Below the pieces are notes generated by a model that worked only from the letters and a program-made list of their open reading frames with translations, ran no database searches and was not told where the DNA came from. The position numbers were made by a program, and so were the translations under genes. A stretch of DNA of 64,000 nt from Manihot esculenta (Eukaryota > Streptophyta > Magnoliopsida > Malpighiales > Euphorbiaceae). Numbering within the stretch: the stretch's first letter is position 1; every line of letters begins with the position of its first letter. Shown one piece after another: positions 34,628-46,744 of the stretch. The stretch is from the NCBI RefSeq assembly GCF_001659605.2, contig NC_035165.2, positions 15,238,419 to 15,302,418 on the forward strand, written 5' to 3'.

Positions 34628-36122
34628 GCCATGGTCTACTCAATAAAATATGTCCAGCCTGCATGGGTACAATATCACAAGTAACCTCATCTACATACTT
34701 GCCAATAGAAAATGAAACTTTACATTGCTTGGTTACCTTTGCTTCGCCACTATCATTTAACCACTGAAGTCTGTAAGGATTAGGGTGTTTAATAGTTTCT
34801 AGTCCTAATTTATCAACTAAAATAGTACTAGCACAATTAACTTGACTACTCGAATCTATTATCATGCTACAGACTTTACCACCTACCAAATAACGAGTGT
34901 GAAAGATGTTTTCATGCTGTTCAAGTCCTTCTTTAATAGAAACATTTAAAATACGCAATATCACTAAGGACTCTCCCTGAACAGGATACTCTTCTATCTC
35001 TACATTGGAATAATCTTCTAAAGGTGGTATTTCATCAGAATCAGAATCAGTTTCGGAGACTATCTCATCTCCCCTCACTATCATGGCACGTTTATTAACA
35101 CACTCATTGGCATAATGCCCACGCCCTTTACATTTAAAGCACTAAATATCTCTAGTTCTATTTGATTTAGGGGCTGATTCATTTTTACCATGAGAGTTGG
35201 ATGTTTCTTTGGAAGGTAACATGCCTTTTTGAGTTGAAGACTTATCAAACCTTTTAGGATCAGGCTTGGTGTTCCATTTGGAACCCCATTTGCTGTTGGA
35301 GTTTTGAGTAGCCCTATTGCTCCCCCATCTATTTCGGCCTCTTTGTCTTTCCACCTTAATTGCAATGTTCACCAAGTCTTCCATATCAATATATGGTTGC
35401 AAATCAACCACATCAGCAATCTCCTTGTTAAGACCACCAAAGAAACGAGCCATAGTCTGGTCTTCCTCCTCCACTATGTTTGCTTTGATCAGGAGCAACT
35501 CCATCTCCTTATGATACTTATCAACAGACTTTGATCCCTGAGTTAATCTTTGCAATTGATGATGAAGATCTCTATGGTAATAAGTAGGCACATATTTCTT
35601 CCTCATGATTCGCTTCATCTCATCCCAACTAGCAATGGATAACTCTCCATTCCTTCTCCTAGATTTCACAAGCTTATCCCACCATATTAGTGCATAATCT
35701 GAAAACTCAAGGGTAGCAAGTTTTACCTTTTTATCATCAGAATAGCTTTCACAGTTAAAAACCATCTCCACTTTACGCTCCCACTCTAAATAGGCATCAA
35801 CATCAGCCTTACCATTGAAGCTTGGAATCTTCATCTTTATGGAGTTCATATTGTTATCTACATAGGGTACACGATCATTGAACCTTCTGGCTCGGAAAGG
35901 GGCTGATTGTGCCACATTTTCCTCTTCATAGGATGGATCGTGTGTATCATCATCCCCCTGATTGGATTTGCCCTTTGAAGATCTAAGGTTGTCCTCAAAG
36001 TTATCCATTCTCAAATTTAGCTTCTGAAAGCTATCCATGAAAGCTTTATACATGTCTTTAAGATCAAACGTAGGGTCAGAAGTATCACCAGTATTATGCC
36101 CAGACATAATAGAAAAATTCAC
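34628..36122 (-). pseudogene. Y gag with CCHC knuckle and protease start, one TAG
   Basis: A single minus frame runs from an ATG at 36122 (a second ATG, MSGHNTG, at 36107 is equally possible). Gag matrix/capsid occupies about residues 70-270 (YLEWERKVEMVF, ALIWWDKL, ADVVDLQPYIDMEDLV). A basic linker leads to TAG at 35142 at a Gln position, immediately before the CCHC knuckle CFKCKGRGHYANEC, and the same frame continues into an acidic linker and retropepsin-like domain. The active site is altered (IDSSSQVN instead of a D-S-G motif) and the frame ends in HILLSRPW at the F junction. RT and the rest lie elsewhere or are lost. Confidence 0.8.
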
Positions 36123-37030
36123 AATTCTCTCAACTCACGTGTTTAACTTTCAAGCACTCACTTGGTATCTCAAAAGTGCACTTCAGAATAAAGACTCAAT
36201 AAGCCAAGCTTGTATGATTCAAATAATAAGGAAAACAAAGAAAGACCTAACAAGAAAAGATAGGAAACAACACTAGATGCAAACTGACCAAAATGAACAA
36301 ATGGATTGATTTAGCACACAAAAGTGAAATTTCGTGTACTAAGTGTAATTAGATGTTCAACAATGGGCAATTTGTCAAACTAAGTGCAAGGAACCAACAA
36401 ACAGAAAGACACCAAATTGACAAACTAATAATCAAAAATTAACAAGACGGATGTGCTTAACACGAAGTTATCCCTAAGCATGCAATCGTAGGTTAACTGA
36501 TCTTAATATTGACTCAACAAAAACAATTCAAAGCAAGCAAACAAAAAAAGACACTTAAAACAGCAAGTATTAAGTAAAACTATTTTTGTGAAAATACTAC
36601 CCAAATTTGCCCTAAACCTATCCCAAACATGTATTTCGAATCTCAAACCCTGAAATATGTTCAAGGTATATGAAATATAATTTGTACCAGTAGGTATCAA
36701 TATCAAAATGAAGTTTGAACAATTGACCCAAATTGCAGAAATTCTTTTTCTTTTTTTTTCATCTTTTCGGTATTTTTTTTATATGGACTAAAGTAAAACA
36801 CTGAAAATACTATTCTAAGAGTGTTAGAATAGGAGCATACGAATTAGGGCAGAAAGCACAAACCAAACTACTGAAGATAGTAATTCTGCCTAAACAAGAA
36901 TTTAGGGTAAAATACAATTTGAACAGCAACTAAACAATGTATTCGACTCTGGTAGGTATCCCAAACAGAAAGATCATGAAAAATTGAAGAAAAGACACAA
37001 AGGATAGTTAAGAAATTATTACTAAGCCTA
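36123..37030. other. Y leader between PBS and gag, non-coding
   Basis: About 0.9 kb, A/T-rich, with poly-T runs near 36735-36780 and no supported frame. This is the untranslated leader expected between primer site and gag. A polymorphic-looking poly-A/T composition is the only feature seen. Confidence 0.6.
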
Positions 37031-37042
37031 GCTCTGATACCA
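37031..37042 (-). promoter_or_regulatory. Y primer-binding site (initiator Met-tRNA)
   Basis: The plus strand reads GCTCTGATACCA, two bases from the LTR end TGATGCGG at 37045. Confidence 0.85.
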
Positions 37043-37044
37043 AT

Positions 37045-37547
37045 TGATGCGGAACCCCAGCCTATTAGAGACTAAAACGACACATACCCTAGTAAAAAGA
37101 ACTTAATTCAGAAAATAATTTCCCAATCTAAAGCACCCTTAAATAACATGCAATTAAGAACACTTATAATGGATTGATTTTAAGAGCAGCAAGAATAAGA
37201 AACATACAAGTTAGTATCAAACCTTATTCGTGATGCAATGTCAATAACCAAGATCTCTCTTAAGCTCTCAAAGAAGAATCGCATAAAGCAATTGTATTGA
37301 ATGATTGATAATTTGTCCACAATATGGAAAAAGAGATGCTTTATATAACATAAATAAAGACCCATGACCTTTGCCACTTCCCACTACTATGCATGGACCC
37401 ATGATCTATGCCACTACCCACTACTCTGCATGGATCCATGATCTATGCCACTATCCACTACTGGATAACTACCCACTACTGTTTAAATACCCACTACCAA
37501 ATAACTACCCACTACTAGTTAACTACCAACTACTAAATAACTTTCCA
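37045..37547 (-). repeat. Shared X/Y LTR (about 0.5 kb)
   Basis: The PBS-side end is TGATGCGGAACC (minus-strand ...GCATCA). The outer end is uncertain and is placed near the pol stop at about 37547, by the TGG on the minus strand. A TATATAAAG box lies on the minus strand near 37338-37346. A run of CCCACTACT repeats fills 37376-37547. Confidence 0.65.
37376..37547. repeat. CCCACTAC-type tandem repeats in X/Y LTR
   Basis: Two longer units share ATGGACCCATGATCTATGCC or a one-base variant, followed by many short (T)ACCCACTAC(T) units to about 37547. It lies in U3, upstream of the minus-strand TATATAAAG. Confidence 0.8.
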
Positions 37548-39396
37548 CTATAAATACAAAATTTGAATTGTCAATAAGGACACATTTGGCCTAATTGACT
37601 TGGAATGGCCAGTTTGTTCTTCAATTTTAAAATGAACTTGCAAAGCTTCAACATATTCCTTTATGAATCCTTGAAGTGCTTCCTTCAACCTCTTGGATCT
37701 CAACCTTGTAATTGGTCCTTGAGGCAATGCTAGCTCATCATTTTTGGTGTTGTTGGTCGTGCTTACATCAGACTTTCCTGTATACAACAGCAAATGGTGA
37801 CATCCTTGTAGAGCTATGGACAGCACTGTTGTAAGCAAATTCAGCTTAGGCAAGAGCAAGATCCCAAGCAGTTTTCTTGTTACTGCAGATACAGCGTAAA
37901 AGATTGCCAAGTATGCAGTTCACCACTTCAATTTGTCCATCAATTTGGGGATGGGCAGCACTGCTTTATTGAAGTTCAGTTCCAAAATGTTTCCATAAAG
38001 TCATCTATAAATGAGCTAGAAACTTCACATCTCTGTCAGAAGTAATGGTCTTAGGAACGCCATATAAGCGAACAATCTCCTGAAAAAACAGTTTTACCAC
38101 ATGAGAAGCATCATTAGTTTTCTTGCAAGGAATGAAATGCGCCATTTTGGAGAACCTGTCAACAACAACAAAAATGGAATTAGATCCACGTTGAGTACAT
38201 GGAAGACCAAGAATAAAATCCATAGACAAGTCCTCCCAATAATGTACTGGAATAGGCAGTGGAGTGTATAAGCTGGTATTTTACGAATGTCCCTTCTGAG
38301 TTTGACTAACTGGGCATTTCTGGACCATCCGACCTGTATCCCTTTTTAATCGTGGCCAGTAAAAATGCTCCTCCAACACAGCAATAGTCTTTTCACGCCC
38401 CAATTGACTAAAACCTCCTCCATGGACCTCCCAAATCAGCTTTTCTCGCAAAGAAAATCGAGGAATGCATAACCTATTCTCCTTAAAAAGAAAGTCATCA
38501 TATATCATGAACCCATCGGCAGACTGGTGAGCCTGGACTCTAGCCCATATATCAGCAAAGTCATCATCTATAGCATATAAATTCTTCAGAAATTCAAAAT
38601 CTACAACCTCCTGATTAACTATAATAAAAAAAAAGAGCCCTTCTACTCAAAGCATCTGCCACCTTATTACTATGGTCAGCCTTATATTTTATGACATAAT
38701 GAAAGGCTCCAAAATAAGCTGGCCATCGAGCATGTATCTTATTCACATGTTTTTGAGTTTTAAAGTAGATCAAAGATTGATAATCTATGTGAATAATAAA
38801 CTCTCGTCCCATCAGATACTGCTCCCAAGTTTTAAAAGCCCATAATACTGCATATAGCTCCTGCTCATAAGTAGACCACTTCTTCCTAGCTTTATTCAGT
38901 TTCTCACTAAAGAAGGCAATAGGCCTTTTAGACTGTGACAACAATCCGCCAATCCCAACTCCACAAGCATCACATTCAACCTCAAACAGTTTATCAAAAT
39001 CGGGTAGAGCAAGAATAGGGGCAGAAGTAAGTTTATCTTTAATCTCTTCAAAGCTCTTGTTGGCAGCTTCAGTCCATGCAAATTTCTGCACTCTCTCTTT
39101 CTTCAAGCAATCTATGATAGGGGCAACGATGCTGCTGAAATTTTTGATAAACCGTCGATAGAAAGTAGAAAGGCCATGAAAGCTGCGCACTTCATAAATA
39201 GTTTTGGAGACGGTCTAATTCTGTATTGGTTCTACCTTCTTCTTATCAACATGTATCCCTTCTGTACTAACAACGAACCTCAGGAACAGAACGCGCTCCG
39301 TCATATAAATGCACTTCTTAAGATTAATAACCAGCTCACTTTCTTACAAGGCTATCATGACTTCATGGAGATGTTGTAAATGTTCTTCTTCACTGC
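37548..39396 (-). pseudogene. X RT (C-terminal)-RNase H-integrase-pol tail, decayed
   Basis: Fragments in minus order are: RT thumb-side (39395-39190, degenerate, including an INLKKC-like motif), RT/RNase H (39190-38615, open; LSTFYRRFIKNFSS, ECDACGVGIGG, VADALSRR), integrase zinc domain (38508-38281; H..H..C..C partly changed, CPVSQTQ), integrase core (38229-38005; [16 protein letters not shown]) and a C-terminal tail (37910-37548; GPITRLRSKRLKEALQGF). Stops and indels separate them. The catalytic RT FVDD region lies beyond the N insertion, presumably right of the window. A normal chromovirus pol would be over twice this length. Confidence 0.85.
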
Positions 39397-41596
39397 TGTA
39401 ATGACCCGAAATCGGACTGCTACCGGCGCTAGGATCCAGATCGACTTAAGGTCGTCGGGACCCGTAGCAAGCCTAGCATACAACCTATCATACCTGATAA
39501 ATCCCATACATGATCATACATATACGTACAATTTTAAACTTTTCATATACCAAGCTCGACCTGTGCATGCACTGAAACTGAATACAGAAAACCCCGACAC
39601 TAGAGCCCTCATCAAATGCTCTAGTTGGGTCAACATCACATAAATCAAGCTTGGTTTACATATTTCAACATATAAGACATTTCATAATGATCATGAACAA
39701 AGGGATTAACCATACACACTAGGGTCAAGCACAATTCTAATACTCATTACATTTTGTATAATACTTTACATTACAATGTCTTTCATGTCCACAGCTAACT
39801 ATTACATACATCAGACTTTTTACTCTTGCTGACTTCCTGGTCTATCCCGAACCTGCAAACCTGGGAGTTAAGAGAGAGAGGTGAGCTACTAGAGCCCAGT
39901 GAGCAGAATAGTAAAACAATATATTAAAATTCATGCTTTCATGAAATGCATCACATCACAAACAAATCACATCAAGGATGGAATTGTCACCAATAGTCCT
40001 CCACATCATCCAATAGTGCCAGGGCATAGAATGGGCCTCTGGTCTTTCCCTTAACATAACATGACATAACATTCCAATGTGCCAGGGGTGTAGAATGGGC
40101 CTCGACCTAGACTTTCTCTTACTCTGTGCTAGGGGCGTAGAATGGGCCTCGATCTGGACTTCCGTACCATACCATATCATATCATATCGAGGACTAATGG
40201 ATCATCCAATAACCATCCACATCAACAATAATTAATGCAATGCATCATATTCGTGAATTCTAATGCAAACAACCTAGTATATAACATAGCATTCGTGATG
40301 CATGAACATGCTCAAAATTTATTTACTTTGAAATATAAAGATCCATTCTACTCACCTCAGGCTGACTCTGCAAAGACTCTGAAGCAGCTACCTCACTACT
40401 GGGGTCCTCGGTTCCTCGGGTCCGAACCTACACAGGTGGACTCAAATGAGGGACCAAACATAAACTAACATGACTCTAAACATCTCCCCAAAAACCCCCT
40501 AAAACATCATAAAAAAATCATAGAAATCATGTAAAGGAAGGCTGAACAGGGCACTTTCGGTGGCAGGTTCGGCGGCCGAAAGTCCCTCCAGAGCCGAAAG
40601 TCATGCACCTTCGGCAGCACCTTTAGCGACCGAAAGTGCTTCCAGAGCCGAAAGTCACTCACCTTCGGCGGCAGGTTCGGCGGCCGAAACTCCCCTCTAG
40701 AGCCGAAAGTCCAAACTTTCGGGGGCAGGGTTCGGCAGTTAGAACTGCCTCCCTAGGTAGGTTCGGCGGCCGAACATGGCTTCGGCAGTCGAACCGTAGT
40801 TCTTCCAGAATGGGAGAACTCAAGCCTCACATGCACATTTTGCCTCCCAAACCCTCCAAACTCAAACCAAACCATGCAAAAACATGCATAAACACATTCT
40901 TAAGCATTTAGGGGCATAAAACTAGCCTATACCCCAACCACATCAACATAGCAACACATTTAACATGCATTTATCCTCAAACTACCAAAACCCTATCATT
41001 TTTACAACTAACCTAATCATGCATCTTTACCCCATAACCCTTCATAAAACTTGCTCAAAACATCAAAGAAGGTAAAGATCAGCGCTTACCTCTTGAAGAT
41101 CGAGAGAAGGCGTGACCCAACTTGGAGATTCAGGGAAAATGAGTTTCGGAGGTCTCCAAGCTTCACAACTTTGATTTTTGCTCAAAAATCTTCAAAGCCA
41201 AGTTAAAACTCATCAAAAACATGAACGATATTAAGGAAAACATCAAAACTAACCACGGAAGGGTTTGGACTCACCTTTGCCCGAAAATTGAGAAAAAAAC
41301 TCATCCATTTTCGGACATGGGGCCTTTTATAGGTGGCTGGCCAGACCACCTTCGGGGGCCAAAGGTGCTCCCTAAACTCCACCATGTTCGGCGGCCAAAC
41401 ATGAGGTTCGGCGGCCGAACCTGGCTTTTCTTCCTTGGTGCTTTTTTTTCAAAAACTCAATTTCTTTCTTACTTAAAACCTTAAAACACATGAAAACATT
41501 TTAGAAAAGCATATTTTACCCTTCTAGAGGTTTCCAACATCCGAGATTCCACCGGAAAATAGAAATTTTGATGCCGGGGTCTAGCCGGGTATTACA
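39397..41596 (-). repeat. N 3' LTR (2200 bp)
   Basis: The plus-strand ends are TGTAATGACC and GGGTATTACA. Minus-strand TATA-like box near 41322-41330, palindrome module at about 40553-40800, U3 copies at about 41383-41420, and a GTAGAATGGGCCTC minisatellite at about 40015-40165. No gene. Confidence 0.9.
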
Positions 41597-41631
41597 TTCT
41601 CCCCCCTTAAGAACATTCGTCCCCAATGTTC
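41597..41631 (-). promoter_or_regulatory. N polypurine tract and hairpin
   Basis: The minus strand shows TTAAGGGGGGAGAA beside the LTR, preceded by the GAACATT...AATGTTC hairpin (41611-41631). One loop/arm base is lost relative to H. Confidence 0.8.
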
Positions 41632-41694
41632 ACCAAACAAGCACAACATGGCATAACACACCCATAAACACATAACAACACATAGATACTAACC

Positions 41695-42197
41695 TTAAAA
41701 GAGATGAGGGTATTGCTGGAGCATAGACTCCCATGTCTCCCAGGTACATTCTTCTATGTTGTAGTGATTCCAAAGGACTTTCACCATCGGAATTTCCTTG
41801 TTCCTCAACTTTCTGATCTGCGTGTCTAGGATCCGCACTGGCTGCTCAACATAAGTGAGATCTCCTAGGATCTCCACATCAGGCTCACTAAGAACCTTGT
41901 TCGGATCTGACAAGAACTTCTGTAACATGGAAACATGGAAAACTGGATGGATTCTTTCCATTGATGCAGGTAAGTCCAACTTGTACGATACATTCCCGAT
42001 CTTTTGCAAGATTTCAAAGGGTCTGATGAACCGTGGAGCTAGCTTACCTTTCTTCCCAAAATGAATCACCCCTTTCATAGGAGACACCTTGAGCAACACC
42101 AAATCTCCCTCCTGAAACTCTACATGCTTCCTGCAGACATCTGCATAGCTCTTTTGCCTGCTCGCGGTAGTTTTGATCCTTTCTCTGATAATGGGCA
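41695..42197 (-). pseudogene. N integrase end and chromodomain-like segment (3' part of split pol)
   Basis: An open minus frame from the M junction encodes the last about 165 residues of pol: [16 protein letters not shown], the GKLAPRFIRPFEIL beta-barrel-like stretch, [12 protein letters not shown] and the chromodomain-like [18 protein letters not shown] to YPHLF. It is separated by M (15.6 kb) from the preceding codons at 57829. The direct repeat GGGCA (42193-42197 and 57829-57833) marks the split. In G and H this part is continuous, so M's insertion broke the gene. Confidence 0.9.
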
Positions 42198-42694
42198 TGA
42201 CAGGAGCGGTTGTCGAAGCCGGTCAAAAATAACCTTCTTGGTTACCTACAATTTACAACTGCAGATAGTGGTGAAGGATCGTATCCACAGAGAATTGATT
42301 ACCTATTTATTTATCTCAATCAAGACCAATAGAACTAAATGGAAGCACAAGTGAAAGCAAGTAATCAAAGAGAAATAGAAACAAGTGCAAGGAAAGTAAA
42401 AAGGGGGGTTTTGAGATGATTTGATTAACAACTATTGAAAGCAGTTCAAACAGCAAGTAATCTAAAATAAGAGAGAAATCAATAAGAGAAAGGTCTAGTT
42501 GAAGATATGGATCCACTTTGGTTGTTTGGGTTGATCATTGAAACAAGGTTATCTTGATTGATTCAATAGGTTGGTTATGGGGGTGGAAGACGCTTCTCAC
42601 CACCATGTCTTTCCTTATGAACAAACTGATTAGGGAACGTCCTCTAACCAATTACTAATCAACAAATTGCCAAGGAACGTCCTTGGGCCATAGG
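42198..42694 (-). repeat. M 3' LTR, first part
   Basis: It starts TGACAGGAGCGGTTGTCG, identical in outline to the 5' LTR at 56043. It is interrupted after ATAGG at 42694 by P and resumes at 49324. The combined length (about 1787 bp without the duplicated target) matches the 5' LTR (1786 bp). Confidence 0.92.
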
Positions 42695-44137
42695 TGATCA
42701 AGCATAATTTAGCCACATTTTTATTATATTTCTTACTGTTTATTTACACATTTTTCTAGCTTAATTTGTGTTTTTTATATGTTTTTACAGAAAAGGAAGA
42801 AATTGGAAAGTTAGAGAAAAAGTGAAGAAAAAGCTGGAAAAGTGATTGGGTCAAAGTGATTTGCCCAAATCACTCGCAGAAACTGGCCAAATCACTCGCA
42901 GAGACAAAGACAGAAACTGGACTGAACCCCAGGAAGCGATTGGGGCAAATTGAGCAAGTGATTTGCCCAAATCACTCGCAGAATCTGCCCAAATCACTTT
43001 GATAGCAGAAAATACAGCAGAGGCGGGAAAAGAGCAGAAAATCCAAATTCAAAGGAAAGAAGTCCAAACCCACTTCAAACACTACAAGATCAATCCCAAG
43101 AGCCACGCCCCTCATTTAGAGAGTTCCATTCTCAATCAAACACAAAATTCAAAGAGGAATCAAAGACTACAAAGAAGACCAAATCAAATTGAGATTACAA
43201 AACCCTAATCAAATTGGACTTGGGACTCTCCAGCTATAAAAGGGCAGCATCAAAGGCATCTCAATGTCTCTTTCAGCATCTGCCATCCTCGGAAATTCTC
43301 CAGCAACACAGCAGAAACTTTCCTTCTTTCTTTTCTTCTTTATTTTTGTATTTTAGTCACCATGAGTGGCTAAATTCATTATTTTCTAGTTGAAGTTGAG
43401 AATATTCAGTTTTGTGATGAATTGGGAGGTTTAATACTCCATTGTTGAACTCTTGTTTATTTCAATATTTATGCAATCTGATCTTTTCCATAATTATTGC
43501 TTTGCTTTTAGAATCAATAAGGGCCCATTGCTTTTAAATTGCTTAAGTGATAAATTGTTTGAATGATTTAGGTCCGTAATTGCTTAAATTGTTTGAACAT
43601 AGATATAATCAATTGCATAACCTAGCCTTGACCACGCGGTTGGTAAGGATAGAATTGGGTTTCTCTAAGTCTTAATGCGATTAACGGTTGTTCGATGCTA
43701 AATGCCCCAAGGACGTTCCTTGGCAACTTGTTGATCAGTGTTTGATTAGTGAACGTTTCCTAATCAAACTAGAACTAAGGAGGAATTTGGATTGTGAGAA
43801 GTGTCTTCCACAACCAAAACTGATTTATTGGAATTAAATAGGAGTCTTTAATAATCAATGATCAATTCTGAACAAACTGAATTAGACTCACACTTCAGCT
43901 AGAATCTCTTTCTCATTGAAATTCCTTTTCAATTAAATTATTGTTCTCTTTTGCTTTTAGATTTTAAACTCATCAAAACAAACCCCCCTCTTTTATTTAC
44001 TTGTTATTTGCCTTGGTCATTATTAGGAAAGTCTTTAGTGTCAATTCCCTGTGGTTCGACCCTATTGCCACTATCTACAAGTTTATTGTTGATTGTTTAA
44101 TAGGTTTATTTTTGACGGCTTCGACAACCGCTTATCA
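42695..44137 (+). repeat. P 5' LTR (1443 bp)
   Basis: It starts TGATCAAGCATAATTTAGCC and ends CGACAACCGCTTATCA. U3 carries four GATTTGCCCAAATC-type copies (about 42859, 42888, 42960 and 42985). The TATA-like box CTATAAAAGG is near 43236. The downstream part resembles M's LTR end (TTTTTGACGGCTTCGACAACCGC). Confidence 0.92.
42855..43005. repeat. GTGATTTGCCCAAATCAC palindrome cluster in P U3
   Basis: Two full copies with 8-base arms around CC (about 42859-42876 and 42959-42976) and two half-type copies (GGCCAAATCAC and TGCCCAAATCAC), each followed by TCGCAGA or TTTGAT. The same cluster is at about 48367-48515 in the 3' LTR. Confidence 0.85.
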
Positions 44138-44142
44138 AAAAT

Positions 44143-44160
44143 TGGCGCCGTTGCCGGGGA
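44143..44160 (+). promoter_or_regulatory. P primer-binding site (Asp-tRNA, Athila type)
   Basis: TGGCGCCGTTGCCGGGGA lies five bases after the LTR end. This sequence is characteristic of Athila elements and complementary to the 3' end of Asp-tRNA. Confidence 0.9.
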
Positions 44161-45757
44161 GTTGATTTAAACTAACGTATTTTCCCTTTATGACCAGGTC
44201 TGGCCGTAAAGACACACTTCTTTACGACCCTGAGATTGAAAAAACTGCCAAGAGCTTAAGGAAGCAAGCAAATTTGAGGAACCAAGCCTCAAAAGCATCT
44301 TCATCAACAACACCATCTCACAGACCACCTACTGCCCCTGCTGAAGAAATTTCTGCACCAGCAGAAACTTCCACCACCACACTTGCTACCACTGATTTAG
44401 CACCAGAAACTGAATTTCTGGTCATGGCAGAAAATCCAGCAATGGCGGCACCACCAGCTGCACATGTAGAAGCTGAAAATCAAGCAAGAAACATGCCCAT
44501 CCAAGCACCCCAGCCACGGGAAAGAACTCTCGGAGAGTTAGCTGAACCAACAGGAGATCAAGCACCCTTATGCATTGAATATCCCCTATTGACAGCACCA
44601 TTCGAGCTAAGGACAGGGCTGATTCATCTCCTACCTAAATTCAGAGGCCTAGAAAATGAAGATCCTCACAAGCATTTGAAGGCATTCCATGTTGTGTGCT
44701 CAACCATGAGACCCCAAGGCATTCCAGAAGACGATATCAAGCTTAGAGCCTTCCCTTTTTCCCTTGAAGACTATGCCAAAGAGTGGCTATTCTACTTGCC
44801 ACCCGGATCCATCACATCATGGGCTGATATGGTAAGAGCATTCTTGAGAAAATTCTTTCCAACCTCAAAAGCCATAGGCATCCGTCGAGAAATAAGTGGC
44901 ATAAAGCAAAAGCACTCTGAAGGCTTGTATGAGTATTGGGAAAGGTTCAAAAAGTTGTGCACAAGCTGCCCTCGGCATGATATTTCTGACCAATCTCTCA
45001 TTGAGTACTTCTATGGAGGATTGCTACCCTCAGAGAGAAAATTTATTGACGCAGCATGTGGAGGAACAATTGAAAAAAAAATCACCTCGAGAGATGAGGG
45101 ACCTAATTTCCTCCATGGCAGCAGCTTCTCAACAATTTGGAGACCAAGAGCTGCCAACAAGGAATGTAAATGAGGTGAGTAATTCCATTTTATCATCCCA
45201 ACTTTCTGAACTCACCAATGCTGTCCGTAGCCTTGTTGTGAGTCAAACCCAACAAGTTCAGCAGATTCAGCAGCCCAAGCCATGTGGAATATGTGCCAAC
45301 AACCACCCAACTGATCTATGTCCTTCCCTTCAAGAGGAGGACCAGCAAGTCAATGCTGTTGGGGGTTTCAATGGGCAAAGAAGGTATGATCCCTATGCAA
45401 ATACTTACAATCCAGGTTGGAGGGACCATCCAAATTTTAGCTATGCAAAGGGAAATCAATATCCAAGCTATCAGCAAAGGAATCAAGCTCAAGCTGCACC
45501 TCAGAACTCCAAAGTACCTCTTGAAGAGATTGTGCAAAATTTAGCAAATACTGTGCAAAGTCTTGAGAAACAGATGAGTCAAATGGCCTCTTCAATGAGC
45601 AAATTGGAGTCTCAAGGGAAGCTACCCTCCCAAACTGAGATAAATCCAAGACAAAATGTTAGTGCCATCACATTGAGGAGTGGAAAAGAGTTGCAAGATA
45701 GCAAGGTTGAGAAATTGAAGAAACAGGCCATGGAAGAAAATCTGCCAGAAAGTGATC

Positions 45758-45880
45758 AGGGCAGTGATTTGCCCAAATCACCCAGACGATCTGCCCAAAT
45801 CAGTGAGCAGACAGACTTGACAGAAAGTGATTTGCCCAAATCACCAAACGATTTGCCCAAATCACCAGATCAGGCAGAAC
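45758..45880. repeat. GATTTGCCCAAATC repeats in P gag-protease linker
   Basis: Copies at about 45765, 45790 (CTGCCCAAATCA), 45829 and 45849 encode repeated DLPKSP or SAQISEQ. They are the same motif as in P's LTR. Confidence 0.85.
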
Positions 45881-46744
45881 CCAGTCAAGGACAGAAACAG
45901 CAGCCAGCAGAGAAATTCAAGGTACCTCCTCCCTTCCCCAAAAGATTTGCAAGGTCTCAAAAAGAAAAAGAGGAGAAAGAAATACTTGAGACCTTTCGCA
46001 AGGTGGAAATCAACATTCCCCTACTTGATGCTGTAAAGCAAATTCCAAGGTATGCTAAGTTCCTCAAAGAGCTATGCACCAACCGAAGGAAACTTGCTGA
46101 ACGTGAAAAGGTGAGTGTGGGGGAGGGTGTCTCAGCTGTTATTCAAAGAAAAATTCCAGTCAAATGCAAGGATAGAGGGATGTTCGCTGTTTCATGCAAG
46201 ATAGGCAACGTGGGGATAAAGAAAGCCATGTGTGACCTTGGAGCTTCAATCAATGTCATGCGTCTCTCTATTTTTAATTTATTGAATGCAGGTTCACTAA
46301 AAAGCACCAGCATTGTAATTCAATTGGCTGACCGATCGATTGTCTATCCCAAGGGAGTGCTTGAAGATGTGTTGGTGCAAGTGGACCAACTAGTCTTCCC
46401 AGCTGATTTTTACATCATTGACATGGAGGAAGACAAGAGCAATACCACCTCTGACATCCTACTTGGAAGGCCATTCTTGAGCACAACAAGAACCAAAATT
46501 GATGTGCATGATGGCACATTAACCATGGAGTTTGAAGGGGAGATTATCAAATTCAATGTTTATAAAGCTATGAAATTCCCTAAAGATGTTTCTCCTGTTT
46601 ATGGCCTTGATGTCATTGATGACTTGAGCCAAGAAGTCTTTGATTTTGATCTAGAGGAAACACTCCATGCTGATTTGTGCAGATATGAAGAGATGGATAG
46701 AAACTGCTCAGAGACAGACCAGATAGTGATGTGGGCAGATTCTG

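Larger units (their letters stand above)
34628..39396 (-). mobile_element. X/Y: chromovirus (CRM/Galadriel-like) tandem sharing one LTR, truncated both ends
   Basis: In minus order: RT (partial)-RNase H-integrase-pol C-terminus (39396-37548), LTR (about 37547-37045), PBS (37042-37031), leader, gag and start of protease (36122-34628). Pol therefore precedes gag with one LTR between, which fits two tandem copies sharing an LTR. The right end is cut by the LTR of N at 39397; the left end joins F's truncated LTR. Lineage is inferred from the gag (VPTYYHRDLHHQLQRLTQGS) and the pol tail GPITRLRSKRLKEALQGF. CRM versus Galadriel cannot be settled by eye. Confidence 0.75.

Noticed and set aside
37371..37553. 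60-aa Tyr/Pro/Leu-rich frame
   Set aside because: Translation of the CCCACTAC repeats in the X/Y LTR.
42963..43208. 81-aa plus-strand frame repeated at 48475-48720
   Set aside because: It is duplicated only because both LTRs of P contain it. It lies in U3 upstream of the TATA-like box and has no recognisable domain.
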